Positions 23,855-35,311 of a stretch of 64,000 bases of DNA are shown here, piece after piece (position 1 is the stretch's first letter; each line of letters begins with the position of its first letter). The notes beneath the pieces were generated by a model, which saw only the letters and a list, made by a program, of their open reading frames with translations, had not been told where the DNA came from and ran no database searches. The position numbers and the translations under genes are program-made. This DNA comes from Dipteronia dyeriana. Taxonomy: Eukaryota > Streptophyta > Magnoliopsida > Sapindales > Sapindaceae. Location: NCBI GenBank assembly GCA_032871835.1, contig CM065302.1, forward strand, positions 3,595,094 to 3,659,093, in the 5' to 3' direction.

Positions 23855-26687
23855 ATGGTGTCATCTTCCCGTCATCGTCTTTTTAATGTCGCTCTCGACG
23901 CATTAGAACGTGGGGAGTTCCAGTTAGTTTCATGTATTAGACGATTACTGGGGGATATCCCTATAGATGAACCTCTATTTCTAGAAGTTGATGTCTCGGG
24001 ACTTTACCCTGATGTCACTTTTAGCCCTGTATCGAGTTCATCTAGTTCTGATTCTGATATTTCTGACCATATGGTAACTCTTCGAAGGATGACAAAACAT
24101 CAAAGTAAAAGTGCAGTCCGTTAACACAACTCGGGCGATATTCTAATCAGGGAGCAGACCGTTAACGAGAACGAAGTTAAAGAGGCGTTCAGGGTGTCTC
24201 ATCTTTCTTTCTCTACTGACCGCCCGAGTGGGTATGACTCTGAACCGAATGTGGTCGGGACTAATGAGATAGGAAAGTATCGCTCCCGATTCGATCTGCC
24301 CAACTCGGTCACTCTGATTCCAGTGGGTGATAGAGCTGTGTGGAACCCTCCCCCAGGCATGGTGGCGATCTAAGGATCCATGCTCTGCTGCGGCGTTAGT
24401 CTTCCCTTCCAGCCATTCATTGCCTAGTTTTTGGCTGAAGCAGGGATTGCTCTGGCTCAGCTAGCCCCGAATAGCTACAAAATTTTTATGTGCCTATGGC
24501 ATATGTTCAGCCGGATGAACTTATCACCGCCATCCCCGAATGAGATCAGACACTTCTTTACGCTAAGGCAATCGGGCAAGTCGGGGACTTACTTCCACAT
24601 GTCTAATTCGCCTGATTGTTGGGTCCCTAAGGGGACAAAAGTGAGTCGAGAAGCCGATATCTCTGACGATCTTAAAAAGAAGAGTTTTATATGGGGATTT
24701 CCTACATCTAACAAGTCTCGAGCTAGAAGTCACCGTTTCAACTGGGGATACTCGGACGGTGTTGAAGGTCCCCTATTTATCCTGTTCCCTTGAGATTGGA
24801 ACAAGAAGAAAATCGAGTACAGTGATGCAGAGCTGACCAGAATTGCTCGGGCAGCAGTTCACAATTTGGAAAAAAGGAGCAAGACTTATCTTCTCGTTGA
24901 GTCGAATATGATTGAGTTCGGCTTCTTCAAAAAAAAATTGGGCGAACGCAGGCGATGTAAGCGATTTTTGCAACCTTTTCCTTGTTATATATTTTTTGTT
25001 TTGCATTCTGACACGGTTCCTTTTTTCTTTCTAGTGTTTGATACAGACGTCGTCTGCTACCTTCAGGCTCGCCAAGTGAAGTCAATTATTCAGGCGAGCT
25101 GGAAAGAGGCTTCTCGTCAAGGGGTTGAAGGCATCGCCCCGCCTGAGTCTGATGAGGAGACTGATGTAGTTGAGGAGCAGATCCCCGAATACGTCTCTAA
25201 GGACGTTCAGTCGGCCGATACTCAACTGCCTGTCGACCGGTAAAGGTAAAGTGAAGGTCTCGGTGAGGAGCCTACTGAGCGGTCAGACACCGGAGACGGA
25301 GGTTATACCTCTACAAACCAAGTGCCTGTAGGCCTCTACTTCTTCGAATCTTTTCGAGACAATGTCCAGGAGGACTTTGCAGCTGATCTCGGCTTCCGCC
25401 GTTCTCGGGGTGAGAAACGAAAGGCAGTTAGTTCACCGACTCACCCTCTTAAAGTTCCTCGGGTGGTCTCATTCATAGACTCCAGTGATAAAGATGTTAC
25501 AGATGAGATTACCCCTAGTGTTGGTGCTGGAGCGTCAGTAGATGCAGCGGCTTCAGAACCGAATAGGGCTTCCTCTACCCCCGAGGTTGGAAATATGGGG
25601 GTTGAACCCTTGGGGGTTCCTTCATATCCTTCTCAGGCTTCGAAACCAAACAGGGCTTCCCCTACCCCTGAGGTTAGAAATCTGGGGGCTGAACCCTCGG
25701 GGGTTCTTTCATATCCTTCTCCCCAGGATATGTTGTAGGAGATGTCCTCTGGTCGGGCTTTCATTGGAGAAGATCGCTGGAGCAGCTTTCGAGATGGCCC
25801 TCTGACCGATCGTCTTCAAAACGTTTTTAATGGTGCATCTTATGTAAGCTACCCCCAACTTTTTTAATTTTTTGCTTGTTTGCCAGATTTCTAATTGTAT
25901 TCCTTTACAGATGGTGGTCGAATTTGCTGAGCTAGTTCAGACGCAGCAACATCAAGCTGATTGAATAAGGCGTTTGGAGGCTCAGCTAAAGAGAAGTGAG
26001 GATAGTCGTGCTCGGGTCGAAACGGCTTATCAGAGGGAGGTCGGTTCGGTACAGGTTTTTGTCGACCATTGTTTGGCGAAGTAGATGGAGGCTGAGGAGA
26101 AAGCTTCTTCTACGGAAGAGAAGGCAACATCACTTCAGAACTTGTTATCTTCTGCCCAAGAATCGATGCTCAAGGCTGAACAGGAAACAGAGCAATCCAA
26201 GTCGGCATATGAACAAAAGATTGAGGACTTGGAACGCCAAGCTCTGACAGTCGAATCCTTGTCTATGATGCCTTTTTCTTCGGGAGTTTCAGCCGGCGAG
26301 TTCTTTAAAGTTAAGAATAAGGTGACTGAGAAGGCCCGAGCCAACTGGGAGCTGTCGATCAAACATCATGTGGATCGGTCCTTGGAATCTCTTCGGACTC
26401 AAATGAGGGAATGGAGAGATTATTGTCGTAGCCGAGGCAAAGAGCCCCATCCCATGCATTTGGAGATTCCATCTGAGCACTCCTTGTCGACTTTTTATGC
26501 TACTCAAGAGTCGTTCATGGAAGGTGTGGTTCCTGACGTCGGACCGATCCTAGAAGAAGATTACAGCCAGTGGATGGATGACTCAGTTGATACAATCAAT
26601 TGGCCTTCTAACGAGAGTCTGCTTCTTGAATATGAGATGGTACCGGACCCGAGTATTGGCAAGGGCTCGAAATCATCGCAACCTTAA
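23855..26687 (+). pseudogene. antisense extra ORF of element B (gypsy-type transposon / Transposase_28-like), spliced
   Basis: Oriented opposite to gag-pol. N-terminus SSRHRLFNVALDALERGEFQ, then a Ser-rich stretch. A conserved central domain follows (WNPPPGMVAI, then APNSYKIFMCLWHMFSRMNL and IRHFFTLRQSG). Two introns have good splice signals: 24957-25034 (GTAAGC...CTAG) and 25844-25910 (GTAAGC...ACAG). The C-terminal coiled coil (26085-26260, EEKASSTEEKATSLQNLLSS) leads to a conserved tail (HPMHLEIPSEHSLSTFY, QWMDD). Stops at 24122, near 24371, 24428 and 24791 and others break it. The protein family is found in plant gypsy elements, but its role is unknown. Confidence 0.82.
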
Positions 26688-26827
26688 TTTTTGTAGAATT
26701 GTAGAAATTCTTAGAAATTCTTTGATTCTTTAATTCTTTTGAAAATAATTGTAAAAGAATTTGTAACCCTTCTCTAAAATCAATAAAATTCCAAGTTTTT
26801 CTAAATGATTGATTTGCTTTAATCACT

Positions 26828-27060
26828 TAACTTTTTGATTGTTGTCGAGTACTTCATTAAACTGGCATGTTCGAGTAACTTAACCGAGTATCTTATTAAA
26901 CCGGTTGTTACCCGGATAACTTTAATCACCATGTATCTTATTAAACTGGCTCTTCGATGTTTGGGTAACTTAACCAAATATCTTATTAAACTGGTAGTTA
27001 CCCAAAAAACTTTAATTGCCAAGTATCTTATTAAACTGACTCTTTATTATTAACCGAGTC
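26828..27060. repeat. tandem repeat after the antisense gene (element B)
   Basis: A unit of roughly 40-50 bp, built on a core like AGTATCTTATTAAACTGG followed by TTACCC or TTAACC, occurs about five times. Alternate copies are more alike, suggesting a two-unit (~90 bp) duplication step. The same core occurs three times in element A. No gene. Confidence 0.8.
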
Positions 27061-27385
27061 ATCTTAAAATAGGCAAGTTTATACTTGTGTTTCATACTCG
27101 GTTGCTACCTGAACATTTCATCAAGGCTCACCATGATCATACGTTCGAGTCCTTACACATTACCAAGGACGTCTCCCCAGTTTTTATGTGCAAGGGTTTG
27201 CCGAATCGTTAAGCTTTTTCAATTGCTTAACACAGCTACGCATTTCACCGGAATTTTTCTCGATAGCGTCCGGAGGTGGTGCATCGGGTTTGCCTTTTTA
27301 AGAAGGTCATTTTGACCTTGCTCTGCTGGTATGCCCCTTCGAGCTTCTCCGTCCATTCAAGATTTAATGGTCCCGAGTATTATAT

Positions 27386-27535
27386 TTGCATGTTCTTATT
27401 ATCATGTTTGTCTTCCATATGTTCTTATTATCATATGCTTATCTTCCATATGTTCTTATTATCATATGCTTATCTTTCATACGTTCTTATTATCATATGC
27501 TTGTCTTTCATATGTTTTTATTATCATAGGCTCTT
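27386..27535. repeat. 31-bp tandem repeat (element B)
   Basis: The word GTTCTTATTATCATATGCTT recurs exactly every 31 bases at 27421, 27452 and 27483, with a degenerate copy at 27514 and a partial one before 27421. Element A carries only two related units with a 33-bp step, so the array expanded in B. Confidence 0.88.
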
Positions 27536-27680
27536 TTGGAAATCCCGAGTTCGATGCTCTTCTTTCGAAAATCCCGAATTTGATTTTTTATTCATAACTG
27601 CAAAATCAATAGTTATAAATTCCAACTAATATTTATCCTAACTAAAATTGTCCTGACTAGAAAAAAGAACAAAAAACAAT

Positions 27681-28784
27681 TTAAGGATAGAAAATCTTTA
27701 AATATTGGGTATTGCATGGTCGGGGTAAAACCCCTCCATTAGGTCGTGCAATCCAATATGCCCCATGGCCAGCTATTCCTTCGATTTTGTATGGGCCTTC
27801 CCATTTGTCAGCCAAGGAACCTGCAGCTTTGTTTTTTGTGTTCAATGACACCTTTCTGAGTACCAGGTCTCCTAGCTGGAATTTTCTGACCCGAACGTGG
27901 GAGTTGTAATGGCGAGCTACCCTTTGCTGATATGCCATATTTTGTATTCGGGATCTCTCCCTTTTTTCGTCTAGCTCATCTAGACTTTGTAATAGCATAT
28001 CAACGTTCTGCTCTTCATCGTATAGCCTGACATGGGGTGATGTATATGATGTTTCTATAGGAATAACATCTTCTATTCCAAACGCTAAAGTGAATGGAGT
28101 TTCTCCTGTTGAAGTTCTCGTTGTTGTCCGATACGCCCATAACACTTCGGGAAGCTTTTCAACCCAGCTTCCTTTCTTGGCATCTAGCTTTACTTTGATT
28201 GTGTGCTTGATGACTTTGTTCACTGCTTCCACCTGCCCATTTTTCTGAGGGTGGGCAGGTGTGGCATAGTAATTGGCAATCTGGTACTCTTTGCACAGCT
28301 GTTTGAATTTCGAGTTATCGAACTGGGTGTCGTTGTCTGTGACTATAGTGTTTGAGACTACAAACCTATAAATTATATTCTTTTACATGAAATTTGTGGT
28401 GTTTGCTTCTGTGATGTGCACTAATGCTTCAGCTTCTACCCACCTTGTGAAATAGTCAACGGCTACTATTGCATACTTCGCTCAACCGCTTGTCCCGGCT
28501 GGTATTGGACCGATTAGATCCAAGCCTCACATGGAAAATGGCCATGGGGACGTGAGGTTTCTGAGCTGCTCAGGAGGCTGTTGGATGTCATTAGCAATCC
28601 TTTGGCAAGTATTGCAACTTTCTGAACACCGCTGCGCATCTGAGAATAAAGTAGGCCAATAATAGCCTTGCTTGAGTACCTTGTGTGCCAAACTTCTACC
28701 CCCGGTGTGGTTTCTGTAAACTCCTCCATGGATTACCTGTAATATCCGATATGCATCTTCCTCTGATACACATATTTGGAGTGT
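27681..28784 (-). pseudogene. integrase of element B, nearly continuous C-terminal half
   Basis: Zinc-binding HHCC region near 28780-28590 (CVSEEDAYR, then HGGVYRNHTGG and CNTCQ), core with GLDLIGP (Asp), TDNDTQFDN (Asp) and GQVEAVNK (Glu), i.e. all three DDE positions. A long C-terminal domain follows, ending KIFYP (27681). The last 183 residues (28232-27681) are an open frame with GDLVLRK and GPYKIEGI, the GPY/F-type motif of gypsy integrases. Stops and frame changes around 28480, 28380 and 28240 disrupt the core, so it is not functional as read. Confidence 0.9.
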
Positions 28785-29402
28785 TCAGGAATACCCCCTT
28801 CTGTATAGTTCTCCTCCAACCAATGTGTACCTGGTTGATCTATACCTGATGCGTTTTGCTTGTAAGGGATCTTTCAAGAGTACGCCTTTTTCTAGAAATC
28901 TTTTTAGCTGAGTCATCCAACCGTCTGGCGGTGTTCGAATTTCTGAAATTTCCAAGTTTCTTGGCTCAGCTGTGCTTGGTTTAAGGAGATGTGCAACCGG
29001 AATAGTCTTTGGCCTGATTGTGGTTGTTGTTGACGCTAGCTTGGACGATGCGTCTGCCTTTTCGTTCTCCTCCCTGGGGATCTGGATAATCTTATATTCT
29101 TTAAATTTTTGGAGGAGCTGTTTCGCAATGTCACGGTAGATTATCATGCCTTCATCCTTGGCTTGGTACTCGTTTAGGATTTGGTTGACAACTACCTGTG
29201 AATCACTGAATATCTCAACCTCATCTGCCCCGAGAGCTATGCAGACTCTGAGTCCAGCTAGTAGCGCCTCGTACTCAGCTTGATTATTGGTTGCTTTGAA
29301 GTCAAACCTCATTGCACATTCGACATCATCTCTTTCGGGGGTGCATACTACGATCCCTGCCCCACTACCATGAGTGTTTGAAGAGCCATCAACATACAGT
29401 TT
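28785..29402 (-). pseudogene. archaeal-type second RNase H domain of element B
   Basis: Open from 29312 to 28785 in one frame. Active-site motifs: LYVDGSS (Asp, upstream of the first Met), TNNQAEYEAL (Glu), SDSQVVVNQ (Asp) and NEKADASSK (Asp). A tail of about 60 residues (GGELYRRGYS) leads to the integrase. This second RNase H is one of the defining traits of the Tat lineage. The stop at its 5' end (after MLGKNFP) separates it from RT. Confidence 0.88.
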
Positions 29403-30660
29403 CTATGGGAAATTTTTACCCAACATCTTTTTTGCTTCCAAGTTCGGTTCTGTGAATTCTGCTATGAAATCTACCACTGCTTTCCCTTTGAGAGATGTCC
29501 TGGGGGTGTAGTGGATATCGAATTCACTTAGCTCGATTGCCCATTTGGTTAATCTCCCTGAAATCTCAGGCTTCTGTAAAATCTGTTTCAACGGGCAATC
29601 GGTGAGAACCTGGATTGTGTGAGCCTGAAAGTATGGCCTTAGTTTTCTTGCTGCTGAGACTAGTGCCAGAGCAATCTTTTCTGCCTGTGAATATCTGGTC
29701 TCAACCGGTAGAAGTGTCTTGCTGGTGTAGTACGCTGGTGTAGTACACTGGCTTTTGTACTCCATCTTCTGCTCTGACTAGAACTAAGCTTGCTGCCAAT
29801 TCTATAATTGACAAGTACAGTTGGAGTGTCTCCCCCATCTGAGGTTTTGAAAGGATGGGTGTCTGTCCTAAGTACTCCTTAATTTTTAAGAATGCATGCT
29901 CGCACTCTTCATTCCATTCAAGTCCTTTCCCTTTTCTAATTACTTTGAAAAAGGGTACACATCTGTCTGTGGCTTTTGAGACGAATCTTCCTAAGGAAGC
30001 CAGACATCCTGTTAGGCGTTGTACTTCTTTGAGTGTCCTTTGTGAAGTCATTTTCTGCAGGGCCTGGATCTTCTCGGGGTTGACTTCGATTCCTCTTTGA
30101 TGGACTTGAAAACCTAGGAATCTTCCTGAAGGAACCCCGAATAAACACTTGTTCGGATTTAGCTTCATTTGGTATCTCCTCAAGACATCAAATGTTTCCC
30201 GCAGATCTGAAGTATGCTTGGCTGTTGTGATGCTCTTGGTCAGCATGTCATCAATGTATACTTCCATGTTCCTTCCTATTTATCGTGAAAAGATTTTGTT
30301 GACTAACCTTTAATAAGTTGCTCCTGCATTTTTCAATCCAAAGGGCATCACAATATAGCAGTATAAACCCTGATCAGTTGTGAATGTTGTTTTTTCTTCG
30401 TCAGCTTTGTTCATCCTGATCTGGTTATACCCCGAGTAAGCATCCATGAAACTGAGTAACTCATGACCTGATGTAGCGTCCACCAACTGATCTATCCTCG
30501 GAAGTGGGAAACAATCTTTCAGGCAAGCATTGTTCAGATCTGTAAAATCTACGCACATCATTCACTGTCCATTCTTCTTTTGGACGAGGACTACATTAGC
30601 CACCCATTGAGGGTAATTGACCTCTCTAATTGATCCTACAACGAGTAGCTTCTATACTTC
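29403..30660 (-). pseudogene. reverse transcriptase and RNase H of element B, broken
   Basis: Ordered RT motifs: VDFTDLNNACLKDCFPLPRI (30561-30490), GHELLSFMDAYSGYNQI (palm Asp), MPFGLKNAGATY, MEVYIDDM (YxDD at about 30260), RFLGFQVHQRGIE, then FVSKATDRCVPFFK. The RT-linked RNase H (29765-29403) retains TRYSQAEKIALALV and TDCPLKQ. Stops at the ATY-RLVN junction and before YIDDM, and a small duplication (GCTGGTGTAGTAC twice near 29721-29750) that shifts the frame, break it. Confidence 0.9.
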
Positions 30661-31600
30661 CTGTTTGATTGCCTGACTTCTTTCAAGATTGAATGATCTT
30701 CTCTTTTGTATCACCGGTTTTGCATTCGGGTTTACTGTGAGATGGTGAGATATTATTCGGGCATCTATCCCGACCATATCTTCATGATTCCAAGCGAACA
30801 CATCCCTGTATTCTTTAAGTAGATCGATGAGGCTTTGTTTGACTCTTCCTTCCAGATTGGCCCCGACCTTGACCTTTTTGTCTGGTTCATCTTCTTTCAG
30901 AGCGATTTCTTCAATTGGTTCAGTTTTGGATTCATTCGGCTCTTCTCTTGGATCGAACTCGAATGATAGGTGTTTTTCATTCTGACTCGGTTGTGTTATA
31001 GTGCAAACCTGTTCATTCTTGTCCTTGTATACTGACAGGTTAGCTCTTCGGGCCATCTCCTGAGATCCTTTGACTACCCCGACCCTCTGTTCAGTCGGGA
31101 ATTTCATCATTAAGGTATAAGTGGTTGTTACAGCCTTAGTTTTATTCAGGAATGGTCGTCCCAATAGTGCATTATATGGCCAATTCTACAAGTCTACTAC
31201 CACGAAGTCGAGCAATACAGTTCTCTGGCAAGGTGCTACTCCAATATTCACAGTTAGCTTTATCATCCCGAGTGACCTGACATCAACTCCTCTGAATCCT
31301 CTATGTGGGGTATGGAAGGGTTGTAGGTCCTTTCGGTCTAACCTGAGTTGATCGTAGACGGATAAATTGAGAATATCTGTTGAGCTTCCATTATCTATCA
31401 GGATTCTCTTGACTTCCCGGTGACCAATCCGGGCACTTATGACCAATGCGTCATTTGGCCGAACATCTACGCCATGTGAGTCTACTTCTGTGAATGTTAT
31501 TGGGTCTCATCCTTCCTTTATCCTCTTCGGATCTGGCTCGACCGAGTTTACATCAAAGTTATTTATTACGTCTATTGCTTCTCTGATTTCCTGAGTTCGT
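30652..31600 (-). pseudogene. aspartic protease and RT linker of element B
   Basis: Protease frame 31446-31186 with HREVKRI, then the active-site LIDNGSSTDIL (Asp-Asn-Gly in place of the commoner Asp-Ser/Thr-Gly) and a flap region. After one stop the frame continues at 31164 with MGRPFLN, and an acidic linker of about 100 residues containing EPIEEIALKEDEPDKK leads to RT. The N-terminal part (31560-31446) includes EPDPKRIKEG. The single stop at 31185 is the main visible lesion. Confidence 0.82.
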
Positions 31601-31699
31601 TCTCGGTTACTTTTTCCAGTGGATGGTCCTCCAAAGATCGTATGTATTACTTGATTGGCCTCTGGACTGGCCCTTCGATTTTGACCAGAGCCGTGATCG

Positions 31700-33350
31700 G
31701 TCCTGATTTCTTTATTTGTTTATGATTTTTCATCCTTTTTTAAGATTACATCATGCAGATGTCCTTCCCGAATAAGAGTTTCTATGTAGTCCCTGAGCTG
31801 GTAACACTTAGAAGTCTCATGACCGGTTTTCTTATGGAATCTGTAATATTTGGTCGTATCTCGTTGGGCGAACTGAGACTGTCGTTGTGGTTCTTATACC
31901 ATATTCTTCTCTTCTAGGATGGCTAGGATTTCCTCCTGTTTTTTTCGAAGAGGGGTGTAACTGGTGTATCTACCTCGGTACTTCTCGGTGGTCTGTTCGG
32001 CATTACGCCCATTATTCCTCGTCCTTGCTTTTTATTTGCCATTTCCTTTATGTTTTCCCTTCTGGTTCTCGCCCTTAGAATCAACATCCTTCTGTTCAAG
32101 TTTTCCTCCGTGCATATAGCATCCTCTGGTGGCCAATTCTTCTTCATCGGCCAGTGCATATCCTCCCTCCATATCCATCATGTATGCATATCTAGTCTGT
32201 CGGGCTCTCCTTAAATCAAAAGATAGCCGACCATTCTACAGGTTGTTGATGAACGCATCAATTATTGCTTCATCGTTTACACTGCCAATTTCTGACACTG
32301 CTTGGCCGAATCTTCCCAAGTATTTCTTTAGTGACTCATCCTTCCCTTTCTTTATTTGAGAAATGTGAGTTACTGACTTTTTCCTGTGAACATTGCTCAG
32401 AAATTTCCTTGAAAAGCTCCTACTCAGTTCACTGAAACTTCTGATGCTTGCTGGAGGCAATCTCCCGAACCACCTCGAGCCCATATCTCCCAGAATTTAT
32501 GGAAAATTGAGACATAGTAAGGGATCACTGTGGGCATACTGAGCCATGACACTATTATAGCATCTCACGTGCTCTTTTGGATTTGTATCTTTCTTAAACC
32601 GCTCCACGTTTGGCATCTTGAATCTTTCTGGGAATGGGGTCCGTAGGATTTCTTTGGTGAATGGACTGTCAGAATCATCATCAGACAAATCATTATACCC
32701 GTAACGTCTGACCAGTGCATCCATTTGACGCCTATTGTTCTCAACTTCTTGAGTTAGACTCTGGATTATGACATCTTTGTCTCCCACCGGGCTACACCGA
32801 TGGTTGAACCGTTGGGTGACTGTCATTCTTTCTAGCTCTTCACTTTGATGCCGAGTTTCTCGCATGATTCCGTGATGACGCTTGAGATAGTGTTGATCGT
32901 TATCTTCTGATGACGACCGATCCCTGTACCGGTCATGTTTGTGGTGTCTAGTACGGACTGTCTGATCCTGGTTCTGCTTCCGGCGTGGTCGTTCCTCTTC
33001 AAGTGTTTCACGTCCATCCTGTTTTATTGGGGTAAGGTTCCTTCCGACTCCTGGTGTATTTATTTCTAGCCCTACTACCACCGAACGAAGCCTTGCAGGT
33101 GGGAGGTTAGGAGTTGGTGCTTATATAGCCAGTAGATCACTCCTTCCTTTGCTGCGTCTGCCACCAGTTGTTGCAACACTTCCCAAAAACGTTGAGTCAG
33201 ATCTCCACTGATTGGAGAAACTTGTTGGATCCTTGCTAGGAATGTAGGTTGGTTTTCTGTTGTTGCAGCGAGATCCCGTGAGGTGCTGCCAACATGAAAG
33301 TTATCTTGAGATTTTTGGACATCCCCGAAATTGCTTCTGCTTCCTACCAT
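31700..33350 (-). pseudogene. gag of element B, broken by a few stops
   Basis: N-terminal charged region (33081 onward, many Arg/His/Asp, e.g. RHHKHDRYRDRSS). A helix-rich stretch ends RRYGYNDLSDDDSDS, and the gag core has FPERFKMPNVERF, then (after a stop at about 32497) WFGRLPPASIRSFSELSR and FGQAVSEIG. A charged tail (YALADEEELATRG) and a His/Cys knuckle-like segment FHKKTGHETSKCYQL (about 31870-31800) follow. Stops near 32497, 32236 and 32037 disrupt it. This protein would form the particle that packages the RNA. Confidence 0.85.
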
Positions 33351-33366
33351 CGCTTTTGATCAAGTT

Positions 33367-33395
33367 GGAGGTTCAAGCACCTCCTTCTAGCGCCA
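33367..33395 (-). other. primer-binding site with T-arm-like extension (element B)
   Basis: Plus-strand sequence GGAGGTTCAAGC, then ACCTCC, then TTCTAGCGCCA. This is a five-base stem around a TTCAAGC loop, an eight-base acceptor-like strand and CCA. The primer complement on the element strand is TGGCGCTAGAAGGAGG, three bases or fewer from the LTR. Element A keeps the same pattern with substitutions. Confidence 0.75.
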
Positions 33396-33397
33396 AT

Positions 33398-34268
33398 TGT
33401 TTACTTTGATTTCTGGATTGTATCAGAAAAGCCAACAAGGATTGGATTTCGGTTGAGATTTCAAAGAGAGAGAGAAGGAGAAAGTAAACAAGAAATGAGT
33501 TTTTTTATGTGGTAAAACTTCGATGACCGGAGAAACGTCCACGGGTGGTTGAATGATCAACCTAGCAAAAATCCACTATGAATTTGGAATATTACAAGCT
33601 CTCGATCTCTCTTTTTTCTCTCTGAATTTTGCTATGATTTCTGTGTATGCTCTATTGTCTATATCTTTTTTGGACGAGATTATGGGTCTATTTATATGTT
33701 TTTAGAACCCTAATCTGCTTTATACAAGTAATAAAAGATCTCTGCATTTAATTGTGATTTGGTTTCTTGTTTGAAGTAGATTTGTCTTCTTTCCTGTTCG
33801 GAGACTTGTATTGAGATCGAATGGAACTTTAGTAACGTAGTTTGATTAGGACTTATTTTCTTATAAGAGCGTAGTCTTTTTGAGGAAATAGAGGTGTTCT
33901 CGGATAAGGAACCCTTTATGCTTGACATTCTCTTTCTTCTTTAGAGTCTTTCTTTGATAAAGATCCTTGCGTGACTCAACTTGTAAACTACTCGCTATGC
34001 TTCCTACTCGGTTGTCATGTTTATCCCGAGTAGGATATGATGTGTGCTGGTCCCGAGTGACGTCTCCTGATCCTGAGTAGAAAATGCATTTTGCTTGCCC
34101 CGAGTATGTTTAATTGATGCAGGTCTTGTTTTAATACCTGTTTACTCGGGCCTCTTCTCTTCAATGATGCCTTGTAGGACATTTCCTGAGTGCCTATTTA
34201 GATGTCCACCTGGCAATTTTATCCTCTCTGTCAATGACGTGTACGTCTGGTAAAATTCACATACGACA
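33398..34268 (-). repeat. 5' LTR of element B (complete, 871 bp)
   Basis: TG at 33398 and CA at 34267-34268. In the element's direction a TATA box ATATAAATAG lies at 33688-33697, conserved with element A. The last 314 bases recur at 23048-23361. Confidence 0.93.
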
Positions 34269-34512
34269 ATATATAATATGATAATATATATAATAATATT
34301 AATATATATTATTATAAAATATATAAATTTATGAATATATATAATATATATTGTTATTATATATAATAATATATATATATATGACATCAAATTTTATATA
34401 TTTATATAGGATATAAGGTAATATATTATGTAGTATTATATATAATAATATAATATAATGTATATATATTATTATAATATAAATATTATTACATATATAT
34501 TATTATATAGTA

Positions 34513-34560
<48 letters not shown>
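34269..34560. repeat. (TA)n-rich low-complexity tract
   Basis: Almost pure A/T with long TATATA runs (pure alternation at about 34514-34556). Element B's right LTR ends exactly at its edge, so the insertion may have targeted this AT-rich tract, or the tract expanded later. No gene; the frame on the minus strand is a translation of the repeat. Confidence 0.9.
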
Positions 34561-34563
<3 letters not shown>

Positions 34564-35303
34564 TATAATTATTTATTTATAATTTAAGAGTTTAGTTTTG
34601 ATTAGTTGATTTTTTGATACGTTTTGTTGAAGTAATTTGTGAAGTGTTATTTTAATTTAATTTATTAATTACAATAAAAAAATTACATTGGTTAATTATT
34701 TAATCAATCAATTTATAATTGTTATAATATTAAAAAAAATGTAAAAATTGATATTTTAATTTTGATAGTTTTCGGATAACCTGCCAGATGTGTTTTTTCA
34801 TTTTCATTTCCAAAATACAGCTTTTAATATATGTTACCAGACACGTTTTTGGATTTCAAAATTGAAACCAAAAACACTATTTTCATTTTCATTTTTCTTT
34901 TCGAAAAACGATGAACAAAAAACGGTGAACGAAAAGCACTTATAGGATGGACCTTAAGTCTTGACCAAAGAAAATAAGATCCGACATATTAGGTTTTTTT
35001 TTTTTGACAATTTTCAATTATTATATGTACCGTACATGCAAAATGTAAACTATGAAACTAATGTTGTGCATAGAAATGAAACCATAATCAGATATAGATT
35101 ATGCATTGTAAAATCATACTTGGGATCGTGTTTACATATTATAATTCATTTTGTGTGTCGTCACTCGATCGTCATAATTATCATAATCACTGTAATTGAA
35201 AGAAAATGCATGGTGTTACTGTGTTAGTAGGCAAGCAAACCATATGAATAGTTGTATATATCAAATATGATTCATATTACATTTTTTTTTTCCTAGATAC
35301 ATG
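34561..35303. other. intergenic region, no gene seen
   Basis: AT-rich. A 34780-34940 segment (ACCTGCCAGATGTG, later GTTACCAGACACG and T-rich ATTTTCATTTTC) looks like a degraded transposon end, but no second end or target duplication was found. Confidence 0.45.
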
Positions 35304-35311
35304 ATTCATAT

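Larger units (their letters stand above)
23048..34268 (-). mobile_element. Ty3/gypsy Tat-lineage retrotransposon B, nearly full length, degraded
   Basis: Same architecture and family as element A: minus-strand gag-protease-RT-RNase H-second RNase H-integrase, and a plus-strand spliced extra gene next to the 3' LTR. It has a complete 871-bp 5' LTR on the right, but the left LTR keeps only its last 314 bases. By eye the shared LTR part shows about 18-20 differences in 314 positions, fewer per site than element A. Integrase, RT and the antisense gene are better preserved than in A, yet several stops occur. Confidence 0.93.
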
